Shown here in pieces: positions 43,447 through 51,911 of a stretch of DNA of 64,000 nt. A program made the position numbers and the translations under genes. This DNA is from DASQHW01 sp038238245 (GTDB lineage: Bacteria > Actinomycetota > Acidimicrobiia > IMCC26256 > PALSA-610). Every line of letters begins with the position of its first letter. Positions within the stretch are counted from its first letter, which is position 1. The stretch is from positions 1 to 64,000 of the forward strand of contig JBBRXX010000004.1 of the NCBI GenBank assembly GCA_038238245.1. The letters run 5' to 3'. A model generated the notes under the pieces. It had not been told where the DNA came from, searched no databases, and was given only the letters and a program-made list of their open reading frames with translations.

Positions 43447-43878
43447 GTGACGATACCGACGAACCCACCGAACGAATCGATCCGGGTACCCGTCCTGTGG
43501 GGTCTCGTCGTCGGGGCCATCCAGGTCGCCGTGGCACCGGCGTTCTGGTGGCTCGATCTTTCGACGTTCCACGCGCTAGGTATCACCCTGATCGCCGCGG
43601 TGTACATCGGCTTCGCAGTGGCGGACGGGCGTCCCAAGGTCCTCGCGGTCGAAGTTGGTGTCACGTCGGCCTTCGTCGTGGTGGCCGCCGTCGCAGTGAC
43701 TCACTCGCCCTGGTTCCTCGTCATCGCCTTTACCGCCCATGGGCTCAAGGACCTTTGGCAGCACCGCACTCATTTTGTTGCCAACACGCGTTGGTGGCCC
43801 CCGTTCTGCGCGGCAGTCGACTGGCTGGTCGCCGCGATCTTTATTGTCTTGATCGCGACCGGGGTCGACTTCCACTAG
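43447..43878 (+). CDS. Small four-helix membrane protein
   Basis: The 143-aa protein has four membrane segments and a cytoplasmic motif with AHGLKDLWQHRTHFVANTRWW then PPFCAAVDWLVAA, a pattern shared by an unnamed family of small bacterial membrane proteins with a HG-x-D-x(2)-H motif. AAGGAG lies seven nt before the GTG, choosing it over the upstream in-frame codons, where sequence is unlike protein. No role is known. Confidence 0.7.
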   Translation: MTIPTNPPNESIRVPVLWGLVVGAIQVAVAPAFWWLDLSTFHALGITLIAAVYIGFAVADGRPKVLAVEVGVTSAFVVVAAVAVTHSPWFLVIAFTAHGLKDLWQHRTHFVANTRWWPPFCAAVDWLVAAIFIVLIATGVDFH

Positions 43879-43973
43879 ATCGGACCAAATCGTGGCCCGG
43901 CCGCGGGGGATGATCGCCCGCTCGTTGCCAGGCGGACCGAGGCACGACACTTTTACAACGTATGGGGGACCAG

Positions 43974-44951
43974 ATGCAGGGGATCGTTCAGGACGAGTAC
44001 GGCACCGATCCCGGTGCCGTACTCCGGCTCGCGGAGACAGAGCGGCCCACGATCGGCGCCGATGAGGTACTGGTCGGGGTCATCGCCGCGAGCGTGGACC
44101 GGGGGACCGTGCACCTCATGACCGGGCTGCCGTACCCGATGCGCGCCGCGGGCTTCGGGATCCGTCGGCCGAAGAGCCCGAACCCGGGCCTCAGCCTCGC
44201 CGGGACGGTCGCGGCGGTGGGCGCGAACGTCACCGAGTTCGCGATCGGCGACGAGGTCTACGGCATCGGCGACGGTTCGTTCGCCGAGTACGCACGCGCG
44301 GTGCCGGGCAAGCTCGCACCCAAGCCGGCAAATCTGAGCTTCGAGCAGGCCGCCGCGGCGCCGATCTCCGCGCTGCCCGCGCTGCAAGCGGTGCGCGACC
44401 ACGCACTCGTGCAGCCGGGACAGAAGGTGTTGATCAACGGCGCGTCGGGTGGCGTGGGCACGTTCGCCGTGCAGATCGCCAAGGCCTTCGGTGCCGAGGT
44501 CACCGGCGTCGTCAGCACCGCGAACCTGGAAGCGACGCGCCCGCTCGGCGCCGACCATGTCGTCGACTACACGCGCGACGACTTCGCGGCCGGCGCGCAG
44601 CGCTACGACGTGATCCTCGACATCGCCGGCAATCGCAAAGTGTCGGACCTGCGCCGTGCCCTCACACCGGACGGAACGCTCGTGCTCGTCGGTGGCGAGT
44701 TCGCCGGCAAGTGGTTCGGTGGTCTAGGCCGCATCGCCGGCGCGCGGCTGCTGGCACCCTTCGTGCACCACAAGCTGCGCAACTTCATCTCCAAGGAGAA
44801 CGCGGCGGATCTCGTCGTCCTGCGAGGCATGATCGAGGCCGGCCAGATCACACCCGCCGTCGAGCGCACCTACCCGCTGCGCGACACCGCCGCCGCCATC
44901 CGCTACGTCGACGAAGGCCACGCCAAGGGCAAGGTCGTCGTCACGGTCTGA
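43974..44951 (+). CDS. Zinc-free MDR oxidoreductase, quinone-oxidoreductase-like
   Basis: The 325-aa medium-chain reductase has the GroES-like domain (PGLSLAGTVAAVGANVTEFAIGDEVYG) and the NADPH Rossmann site (VLINGASGGVGTFAVQIAKAFGAEV). Structural zinc cysteines are absent, as in NADPH:quinone reductases. It ends with PLRDTAAAIRYVDEGHAKGKVV. It reduces quinones, enones or similar electrophiles using NADPH. The ATG at 43974 has GGGGGA just before it; a second ATG at 43962 is in frame. Confidence 0.9.
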   Translation: MQGIVQDEYGTDPGAVLRLAETERPTIGADEVLVGVIAASVDRGTVHLMTGLPYPMRAAGFGIRRPKSPNPGLSLAGTVAAVGANVTEFAIGDEVYGIGDGSFAEYARAVPGKLAPKPANLSFEQAAAAPISALPALQAVRDHALVQPGQKVLINGASGGVGTFAVQIAKAFGAEVTGVVSTANLEATRPLGADHVVDYTRDDFAAGAQRYDVILDIAGNRKVSDLRRALTPDGTLVLVGGEFAGKWFGGLGRIAGARLLAPFVHHKLRNFISKENAADLVVLRGMIEAGQITPAVERTYPLRDTAAAIRYVDEGHAKGKVVVTV

Positions 44952-45186
44952 CGCGGTCTCGTCCCCCGAGACTCCGAAGCTCTACTTTGGCTACGCCCGC
45001 GATGGTCGATCGGCACTCTGGCTGCGTGTTGCCGAGCGCGCCGACGCGAGTCGAGCCATCGCAGTCCTCGCAGACCACGATGTCTTGCCACTTCCGGTAC
45101 TACGGCACGAACGGCGCTCAGGACGACATTCACGTGCGCTGAGCGAGGCAGAAGCAGCAGGTCTATGGACGAAGTCGGAAGCAGCA

Positions 45187-46821
45187 GTGCCTGACACCAA
45201 CAAGCCGGTCATCCTCATCGTCGACCCCGAGGGCGACGCCTCGGGCTCTGTCGAACAACTGGTTGCTCGGTACTCCCGCGACTACACGATCGCCGTCGAT
45301 CCCGACGTCGTTGCCGCAAGTCAACGGATGAGGACGCTCTCCGAGACTGGGAACGACGTCGCCCTCATCCTCGCCGACCGTGCATCGAGCGGAGCCGAGC
45401 TTCTCGACGAGGCGCGCACACTGCACCCCTACGCCCGACGCGGCCTGCTGCTGAACTGGAACGAAAGCCGGATGTATCGAGAGGAGATTGCGGCCGCGTT
45501 CGCGCACCGACAGGCCGAATGCTTCGTCACCAAGCCCTCCGGAGCGCCGGACGAGCGGTTTCACCGAAGCATCACCGAACTCTTGGATGAGTGGTGGCGC
45601 ATCCGCGGTCCGCAATCCGCCGGAGTGCGCATCGTCGGCGCCGAACGAACGGCGCGGGTGTACGAGATGTGCGACCTCCTGCAGCGGCACGACGTGCCGT
45701 TCGCCTTCCACGCCGCAGACTCCGAGGCAGGCGCCGCGATCCTGGACATTGCGGGGGTCAGCGCAGGCGTCACTCCGGTCGTCGTGCTCCAAGACGGTCG
45801 TGCGTTCGTAGATCCCTCCAACATCGAAATTGCCGACGCGTTGGGTGCACGCACTCGACCCGGGTCCGGGATCTACGACCTCATCGTGGTCGGTGGCGGG
45901 CCAGCCGGACTGTCAGCGGCCGTGTCTGCCGAGTCGGAGGGATTGCGCACGGCGCTCATTGAACCGACTGCCATGGGAGGTCAGGCCGGAACGAGCTCGA
46001 TGATCCGGAACTACCTCGGCTTTCCGCGTGGCATCAGCGGTGCCGAGCTGGCAGCGCGCGCGTTCGAGCAAGCCATCCTGTTTGGGACCGAGATGATCTA
46101 CGGCATCGCCGCCAGTGGTCTGCGCGTCGACGGCGATTTGCGGATCGTGCAACTCGCCGACGGAACGGACGTCCCCGGGCGGGCCGTCGTTATCGCCACA
46201 GGAGTGTCCTATCGCACGCTTGGTATTCCTTCCCTCGAGCCGCTCAACGGCGTCGGCCTCTATTACGGCGCCGCGATCTCCGAAGCGCCCGCGCTTGGCG
46301 GCCAAGACGTGTTCGTGGTTGGCGGCGGTAACTCGGCCGGACAAGCAGCCGTGTACCTCGCCAAGTTCGCGTTCCGCGTCACGATGCTCGTGCGCAGCGA
46401 GACGCTGGCGCAGAGCATGTCGGACTACCTCGTCAATGAGATAGACAGGACCCGCAACATCGACGTGAAGTACCGGGCCGAGGTCGTCGGCGGCTCGGGC
46501 GACAGCCGCCTCGAGACCATCGACGTCCGCGACCGAGTCTCGGGAGCAGTAGACACGGTCCCGGCCGCCGCACTCTTCGTCCTCATCGGAGCCGAGCCCT
46601 TCACCCAGTGGCTTCCGCCGGACGTAGCTCGTGACGACTGGGGATTCGTCATGACCGGCCCATCGGAAGACAACTCGTCTCTGCTGCAATTCGAGTCCAC
46701 TGTTCCAGGCGTATTCGCCGTCGGTGACGTGCGACGCGATTCGATGAAGCGCGTCGCGTCAGCCGCCGGAGAAGGCGCGGTGTGTGTCCGCCTCGTGCAC
46801 GAGTACCTCGCCGACCACTGA
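45187..46821 (+). CDS. REC-like/thioredoxin-reductase-like fusion lacking CxxC
   Basis: The 544-aa protein has three parts: an N-terminal receiver-like domain (VILIVDPEGD, LILADRASSGAELL, CFVTKPSG; residues 1-125), a thioredoxin/glutaredoxin-like middle (VRIVGAERTARVYEMCDLLQRHDVP, about 140-215), and a C-terminal flavoprotein (VVGGGPAGLSAAVSAES near 235, VVGGGNSAGQAAVYLAKF near 378, FAVGDVRRDSMKRVASAAGEGA near 508). The last domain follows thioredoxin reductase but the redox CxxC is absent, so it must use another route. The GTG start is uncertain; the frame is open upstream without a start. Confidence 0.85.
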   Translation: MPDTNKPVILIVDPEGDASGSVEQLVARYSRDYTIAVDPDVVAASQRMRTLSETGNDVALILADRASSGAELLDEARTLHPYARRGLLLNWNESRMYREEIAAAFAHRQAECFVTKPSGAPDERFHRSITELLDEWWRIRGPQSAGVRIVGAERTARVYEMCDLLQRHDVPFAFHAADSEAGAAILDIAGVSAGVTPVVVLQDGRAFVDPSNIEIADALGARTRPGSGIYDLIVVGGGPAGLSAAVSAESEGLRTALIEPTAMGGQAGTSSMIRNYLGFPRGISGAELAARAFEQAILFGTEMIYGIAASGLRVDGDLRIVQLADGTDVPGRAVVIATGVSYRTLGIPSLEPLNGVGLYYGAAISEAPALGGQDVFVVGGGNSAGQAAVYLAKFAFRVTMLVRSETLAQSMSDYLVNEIDRTRNIDVKYRAEVVGGSGDSRLETIDVRDRVSGAVDTVPAAALFVLIGAEPFTQWLPPDVARDDWGFVMTGPSEDNSSLLQFESTVPGVFAVGDVRRDSMKRVASAAGEGAVCVRLVHEYLADH

Positions 46822-46829
46822 GTCTCTGA

Positions 46830-47468
46830 CGCGTCGGACAACTGGGCGAAAGCACCACGACCGCGCCCGTCTACTACGACTTCATGGACCAGCACTTCAT
46901 CGCGTACTGGTTCTTCTACGCATACGACGATCTCCCGAACCCGTACCAAGATTAGGAACACGAGGGCGACTGGGAGAACATCACCGTTCGGCTGAACTGC
47001 AACGACGAACCGATCGGCGTTGACTACGTCGCCCATGCCGACCATCACATCGACGACTGGCCCGGTCAGGAAGCGACACCACTCTTCCCCAACGACTCGA
47101 GCGAAACGCTCGTTACTGCGGGGTCACATCCGGTGGGGTTCAGCGCGAAAGGGAGCCACGCTTCGTACGCGACACCGGGCTACCACGACCTGAAGGGCAT
47201 TCCCGGCCACGCCGACGACGACGTCACCGACTTCGGCGACCGCTGGGACACCACCGACCACCTCGTCGGTCTCACCACGCGACCCTGGTACGGATACCAG
47301 GGGGCGTGGGGCACACCGAGGTACAACGTCGCGCTGCCGGGATTCAACGACGGCGACTTCAGCGGCCCGTCCGGACCGAACCCGCAGGGCACGAAGAAAG
47401 CCGCGCCCGACGACTGGTACACCACCGTGGTCAAGAACGGCCAGCTCGCCGGGTCCTGCCAAGGGTGA
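46830..47468 (+). pseudogene. Vps62-like gene, truncated and interrupted by TAG
   Basis: The frame reads VYYDFMDQHFIAYWFFYAYDD and then after a TAG (46953-46955) continues EHEGDWENITVRLNCND, YVAHADHHIDDWP, GSHPVGFSAKGSHASYATPG, and a tail with AWGTPRYNVALPGFN. The EHEGDWE, and the later GSHASY, are typical of Vps62-related bacterial proteins. The N-terminal third of the family is missing and no good start exists, so the gene looks decayed. An ATG-led short reading from 47133 is not a credible gene. Confidence 0.7.
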
Positions 47469-47680
47469 CCGTCACCTGAGCGCGAGCGATCCAGTTCCTT
47501 CGCAGGCGGGCACGCGTGAGCAACGCGAATCACGTCTCGCCCGACTCGGACTCGCCGACGACGTCAGATTGGCGTCCGCGCATACACCGATGCGGCATCG
47601 GCGCGAGTGGTACCGGCGCCCTCGCCCGTGACTGCCGGCGCGCGCGTGCGGTTCCGCTCCAGAACCGGCATTATGCGGTC

Positions 47681-48475
47681 GTGACGGAAGTTGATTGGGA
47701 GCTCCGCGAGTCGGGTCCTCTCGACGCCGAGCACACCGTCTTGCTGTTTCCCGGGGGTATGTGCAGCGCGGGCTCGTTCGTCGAGGTCATGGCCGAACCT
47801 GCGCTCGCGCGTATGCGGCTGGTTGCCGCCACATTGCCGGGCCACGCGGGCGCGCCGCCGCCGGGCGACTACACCGTTGAGAACTACGCGCGACTCGCGA
47901 CCGCGTTGGTGGAACAGGTCGGCGCGGACGTTGTGGTCGGGTTCAGCATGGGTGCGTCCGTTGCGTTCGAGATGGTCGTGTGCGGCAGCTTCACCGGGCC
48001 GGTCGTCCTGCTCGGAATCAGTCTCTCGCCCAAGGACGAGGCAGCGTTCTTCCGTGCGATCGTGAGACTCGGCGATGTGTTCGGCGGACTGCCCAGCTCG
48101 CTGTTGGCGAAGGGCGCGGCCTCGATGATCAAGCGCGTCCCTGTGTCACCCGAGCGTCAGAACGAATTGCGGGAGGACTTTCGCAAGAACGTTCCCCAAC
48201 ACACGAGGCATGCGTTGCGGGAATACGTGCGGTGGCTGCCCAAGTACGACGATCCGGCCGAGCGGCTGTGCCGTTCAGCCGTCCCGTCCTGGGTCATGCA
48301 CGCCGAAAAGGGCGACGGCGGGCTCACCGACCACGAGCGCCGCACGCTCGAAGCGTGTCCGCAAGTGCATCTCGTCACCATCCCCGGAGCCGTGTTCTTT
48401 CTGCCGAACGAGGTACCGGATCAAATCGCGGCGGTCATCGTCGAGGCCGTCCGGTCGGCCGGCTCGGTCGCATAG
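47681..48475 (+). CDS. Alpha/beta hydrolase-fold protein without catalytic His
   Basis: The 264-aa protein has PGGMCSAGSFVEVMAEPALA (oxyanion area), VVGFSMGASVAFEMV with the serine elbow near residue 89, and WVMHAEKGDGGLTDHERR where the Asp lies. The usual terminal GAGHFLP reads GAVFFLP, so the catalytic His is replaced by Phe. It may be a pseudoenzyme or use another residue. The GTG is supported by the family's N-terminus; a longer frame from 47516 has low-complexity, non-homologous residues. Confidence 0.7.
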   Translation: MTEVDWELRESGPLDAEHTVLLFPGGMCSAGSFVEVMAEPALARMRLVAATLPGHAGAPPPGDYTVENYARLATALVEQVGADVVVGFSMGASVAFEMVVCGSFTGPVVLLGISLSPKDEAAFFRAIVRLGDVFGGLPSSLLAKGAASMIKRVPVSPERQNELREDFRKNVPQHTRHALREYVRWLPKYDDPAERLCRSAVPSWVMHAEKGDGGLTDHERRTLEACPQVHLVTIPGAVFFLPNEVPDQIAAVIVEAVRSAGSVA

Positions 48476-48552
48476 CGCTTCCCGTATCGTGGTCTTGACA
48501 GGCTTTCGAGCGCGGCGTTGAGTGGCGCCGGCCCGAGTGAAAGGCGTTGCCG

Positions 48553-48858
48553 ATGTCCGGCCAAAACCACGAGCGCGTTCTCGGAACGTGCGTCGTCTGT
48601 CGGCGGCGCACGGAAGCCAGCATCGGCATACACGCACCTGCAGAAGTCCCCCTCGCGTTGTTGATCTTGCTCGGCGTCTCCGAGACCGAAGCCACGAGAA
48701 GGATCGCCGACTACGCGGTCGCGGAGTTCGGTTGCGATCCCGGCATGGTTCCCGGCGGCGAGGAGACATGGCGCTTCATGACATGTGAGGAATGCGCCGA
48801 ACCAATGGAGGAAGACGGCGTCGTGGCGAGCCTCATCAACGGGGATGCCGGGCTCTGA
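48553..48858 (+). CDS. Small protein with two CxxC pairs
   Basis: The 101-aa protein has CVVCRRR near residue 14 and CEECAEPMEEDG near 79, so it may fold as a zinc ribbon, with a hydrophobic LALLILLGVSETEATRRIADYA helix between. GAAAGG lies upstream of the ATG. I recognise no family. It is adjacent to the alpha/beta hydrolase (gap 77 nt) and to the flavoprotein cluster. Confidence 0.6.
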   Translation: MSGQNHERVLGTCVVCRRRTEASIGIHAPAEVPLALLILLGVSETEATRRIADYAVAEFGCDPGMVPGGEETWRFMTCEECAEPMEEDGVVASLINGDAGL

Positions 48859-48939
48859 CCCCCAATGTGCGGGCCGGGCTCCGGCAAGCGCCGCAGTGAG
48901 AGTGCAGTTCGAGGATAGCACCTTTGTGCGATTATCGAC

Positions 48940-48945
48940 TATTCT
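48940..48945 (+). promoter_or_regulatory. -10 box TATTCT, probable leaderless start of FAD gene
   Basis: An AT-rich patch (GATTATCGACTATTCTG) in otherwise GC-rich DNA ends in TATTCT, seven bases before ATG 48953. It has the same geometry as the other leaderless starts in this window. Confidence 0.6.
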
Positions 48946-48952
48946 GTCCGGT

Positions 48953-50260
48953 ATGGGGGCGCGGGATCGGAGAGACGTGGTCGAGCGAGCGTCGAGCGAC
49001 GAGACCAACATGAACCGGAGCGACGTTGACGTCGCGATCGTGGGCGCGGGCCCTTACGGCCTCTCGCTCGCCGCGCACCTCGCCGCCCGCGGCGTCGACT
49101 ATCGCATCTTCGGCTCACCGATGCACACGTGGCGGCATCGAATGCCCGAAGGAATGTTGTTGCGCTCTCCCGGATTCGGTTCCGACCTGAGCGATCCGCA
49201 CGGACGCTTCACGCTCTCGCGGTACTGGGCGGAATCCGGGAGGCCGCCCGAGCGCCTCCTCAGCGACCCCATTCCGCTCGACGCGTACCTCGAATACGCG
49301 CAGTGGTTCATCGATGGGGTTGGCGTCCCGGTAGAGGACGTGCAGGTACGTCACCTTGCGCGTGCAGACGACGGATTCGTCCTCGACCTCGACACCGGTG
49401 AAAGCGTGCATGCCCGCCGAGTCGTGCTCGCGGTCGGCCTCACGCACTTCGCGCACGTCCCGCCCGAGCTCACAAATCTTCCGGCCGAGCTGATGACGCA
49501 CGCGACACATGTCGCGCAGCCCAATGACTTCGCGCAGCGGGACGTGGTGGTGGTCGGCGCCGGTCAGTCGGCGCTGGAGACCGCCGCACTGCTGCGAGAG
49601 CGCGGGGCGCACGTTCGGGTCGTCGCCCGGTGCCAGGAGCTGACGTGGACAGGTGATCCCGTCCCTTCCGAACGCGGGCTGGTCGAACGACTGCGCCGTC
49701 CGGACACGCGCCTGTGCGCCGGATGGCGCTGCTGGATGTTCGAGTACGGCGGCATGTTGTTCCACATGCTTCCTCAGAGAGTGCGTCTCCGGCTTGTCAG
49801 GACTTCCTTCGGTCCGATGGGAGCATGGTGGCTTCGCACTCGGCTCGACGACGTCACCATCCTGCTGGGTCGGTCGGTCGCGAGTGCGAGCGTTCGCGAC
49901 GGCGAAGTCGACCTCGAGCTCCGGACTGCGAATGGGACGGAGACGATCTCGACCCAACACGTCATCGCCGCGACGGGCTACCGCGTCGATCTGCGCCGGC
50001 TGGACTTTCTCGATTCTGAGCTGCGCCACGCCGTCCGCACCTCCGGCACTGCTCCCTCGTTGACGCGCGCGTTCGAATCCTCGGTCGCGGGTCTGCATTT
50101 CGTGGGCGCTGCTTCTACCACAAGCTTCGGGCCGGTGACCCGCTTCGTCGCGGGAACGACGTTCACGACGCGCACGCTGGCGAGGTATCTCAAGCGTCAT
50201 CGCTCGGCGCGACCGCGCGGCATCCGTCGGACCCGAAGCCGCCGGAGCATCGCTGCGTAA
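48953..50260 (+). CDS. FAD/NAD(P)-binding monooxygenase-like protein
   Basis: The 435-aa flavoprotein has DVAIVGAGPYGLSLAAHLAARG (FAD-binding), then SPGFGSDLSDPHG, and a second Rossmann motif VVVVGAGQSALETAALL. IAATGYRVDLRRL follows, and VAGLHFVGAAS is the FAD ending. This resembles flavin monooxygenases that hydroxylate amino acids or sugars. The start at 48953 matches a leaderless promoter; ATG 49010 (MNRSDVDV) is the alternative. It opens the 49-55 kb cluster of oxidoreductases and a glycosyltransferase; its substrate is unknown. Confidence 0.85.
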   Translation: MGARDRRDVVERASSDETNMNRSDVDVAIVGAGPYGLSLAAHLAARGVDYRIFGSPMHTWRHRMPEGMLLRSPGFGSDLSDPHGRFTLSRYWAESGRPPERLLSDPIPLDAYLEYAQWFIDGVGVPVEDVQVRHLARADDGFVLDLDTGESVHARRVVLAVGLTHFAHVPPELTNLPAELMTHATHVAQPNDFAQRDVVVVGAGQSALETAALLRERGAHVRVVARCQELTWTGDPVPSERGLVERLRRPDTRLCAGWRCWMFEYGGMLFHMLPQRVRLRLVRTSFGPMGAWWLRTRLDDVTILLGRSVASASVRDGEVDLELRTANGTETISTQHVIAATGYRVDLRRLDFLDSELRHAVRTSGTAPSLTRAFESSVAGLHFVGAASTTSFGPVTRFVAGTTFTTRTLARYLKRHRSARPRGIRRTRSRRSIAA

Positions 50261-50303
50261 GCGGCGCATACAGTGTCGCCGCCGCGCGAGGGAAGGACCG
50301 CCC

Positions 50304-50756
50304 GTGACCGACGGACCGAGCGTTGGCCGGGCCGAACAAGCCCCACGGAATGCCTCGGATGCGGAACGGCGCGCGGTCGCGCGGTTCGACGGCGTCACAT
50401 TGATCCCGCTGGCCCACAACGTTGAGGAACGAGGCCGGCTCCTCGAGCTCGACTTCGACGCGCTGCCCTTCACGGTGCGGCGTGTGTTCATGATCACGGA
50501 CGTTCCCGCCGGAACGAAGCGGGGCGGCCACCGGCACCGTTCCGGCGCGCAGCTCCTCGTCTGCATCAGCGGCCGCATCGAGGTCGAGCTGAGGCGGGGC
50601 GCCACGCGCACGACCGTGACGTTGACACCGGACGCGGACGGGCTCTGCATCCCGGCCGGCATCTGGTCCGCGCAGCGGTATCTCGAAGAGGGGAGCGCGT
50701 TGGTCGTGCTCGCCAGCGAACCGTTCGACCCGGCCAACTACGAGACGTCGTTCTGA
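50304..50756 (+). CDS. WxcM/FdtA-type sugar 3,4-ketoisomerase cupin
   Basis: The 150-aa protein has the cupin pattern of the sugar 3,4-ketoisomerase family: ERGRLLELDFDALPFTVRRVFMITDVPAGTKRGGHRHR, QLLVCISGRIEVEL, and GIWSAQRYLEEGSALVVLAS, with metal-independent active-site His in the GGHRHR segment. FdtA-type enzymes turn dTDP-4-keto-6-deoxyhexose into the 3-keto sugar, a precursor of amino-deoxysugars. GGGAAGGAC precedes the GTG. No nucleotide-sugar dehydratase is nearby. Confidence 0.8.
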   Translation: MTDGPSVGRAEQAPRNASDAERRAVARFDGVTLIPLAHNVEERGRLLELDFDALPFTVRRVFMITDVPAGTKRGGHRHRSGAQLLVCISGRIEVELRRGATRTTVTLTPDADGLCIPAGIWSAQRYLEEGSALVVLASEPFDPANYETSF

Positions 50757-50759
50757 GCG

Positions 50760-51911
50760 ATGCGGCGCGGCGCGGCAGCTGAAGTGTCGGTGTGCATCCC
50801 CGCGTGGGGTGCGGGCGACTTCATCGATCGGACGCTGCGGTGTGCCCGCGAGCAGACGTACGACTCGCTGCGGATCGTCGTGTCGATCGATCTGTCCGAT
50901 GACGGCACCGAAGAGATCTGCCAGGCCCACGCGCGCGCGGACAGCCGAGTGGAGATCCATGCTCATGGCGAACGGCTCGGCTGGGCGAGGAATGTCAACT
51001 TCCTGCTCGACCACGTCGACACCGAGCTCGCGTTTCTCTACTTCCACGACGACATCATCGAGGCCCCGTACACCGAGCGACTCATCGGTGCCCTCCGGGA
51101 GCGACCGGACGCGGCAAGCGCCCATTGCGACATGGGTCATTTCGGCGGCAGCAATTGGGTGAACCCCGGCCGACAGTACGAGGGGACGGCGGTCGAGCGC
51201 GTGATGACGTTCCTGGTTGCGCCCGATCGTGGATCGCTTCTTCGCAGCGTGTTTCGAAGAAGGGTCCTCGATGACGGCCTGCGCATGCCGACCGGCTCAC
51301 ACGCTGGTGTTTGGGCCAACGAACCGTTCTTGATGAAGCTGGTGAGCGCCGGCCCGGCGCTACGGGTACCGGAGACGCTCTACCGGCGATGGGACAAGCG
51401 CGACGGCGGGCTGACCGACGGCTGGCTCTCGCTCGACGTCGACGAGATCATCGACGGCCATCGAGTGAACGCCGAGTACGCGCTCGCGGTGATCGACAGC
51501 ATGCGTCTGTTGCCCGAGCAGCGAGCCGTGCTGCTGTTCGCCCTGTTCGTCAACATGACGGGCCGTATGCGAGCCGCCGAGCGCGAGTATGACGCGCCGA
51601 CGGTGCATCCACCCGAGCACCTGCTCCCGGTCTTCGCCGGCATGACCGTTCCGCCCGCGCTCTCCATGCTGCCCGCGCCGCAGCGAGACTGGGCCGAGAA
51701 GGCCTACGACCGCCTCTTGCACGACACAGGCGTACGTGCACTGCAGGTCGGGGATGACTCGCACGCAATCGCCGCATTCGAAACCCTCGCCGACCGCCGC
51801 CCAACCAACGTCGAGGCCTGGGGGCGGCTCGCCGACGCGTACCGCGGCGCGGGCCGCACCTCGGACGCCGAGGAGGCACAGCGTCGAGCGGGGTCGGTGC
51901 AAGGGGCATGA
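50760..51911 (+). CDS. Family 2 glycosyltransferase with C-terminal TPR-like tail
   Basis: The 383-aa protein starts VSVCIPAWGAGDFIDRTL, has IVVSIDLSDDGTEEICQ and FLYFHDDIIEAPYTERL with a DD metal motif, so it is a GT-A enzyme. Residues about 325-383 (LQVGDDSHAIAAFETLADRRPTNVEAWGRLADAYRGAGR) form a TPR-like pair. It follows the ketoisomerase by three nt and overlaps the next gene, so it probably transfers the modified sugar made by the cluster. Confidence 0.85.
   Translation: MRRGAAAEVSVCIPAWGAGDFIDRTLRCAREQTYDSLRIVVSIDLSDDGTEEICQAHARADSRVEIHAHGERLGWARNVNFLLDHVDTELAFLYFHDDIIEAPYTERLIGALRERPDAASAHCDMGHFGGSNWVNPGRQYEGTAVERVMTFLVAPDRGSLLRSVFRRRVLDDGLRMPTGSHAGVWANEPFLMKLVSAGPALRVPETLYRRWDKRDGGLTDGWLSLDVDEIIDGHRVNAEYALAVIDSMRLLPEQRAVLLFALFVNMTGRMRAAEREYDAPTVHPPEHLLPVFAGMTVPPALSMLPAPQRDWAEKAYDRLLHDTGVRALQVGDDSHAIAAFETLADRRPTNVEAWGRLADAYRGAGRTSDAEEAQRRAGSVQGA

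Noticed and set aside
45085..45186. Upstream extension of the REC-TrxR-like gene
   Set aside because: The frame is open but the sequence has no domain-like features, and GTG 45187 directly precedes the receiver-like domain.
47133..47468. 111-codon frame as an independent gene
   Set aside because: It is the continuation of the Vps62-like frame; an upstream part with the same family motifs is in frame.
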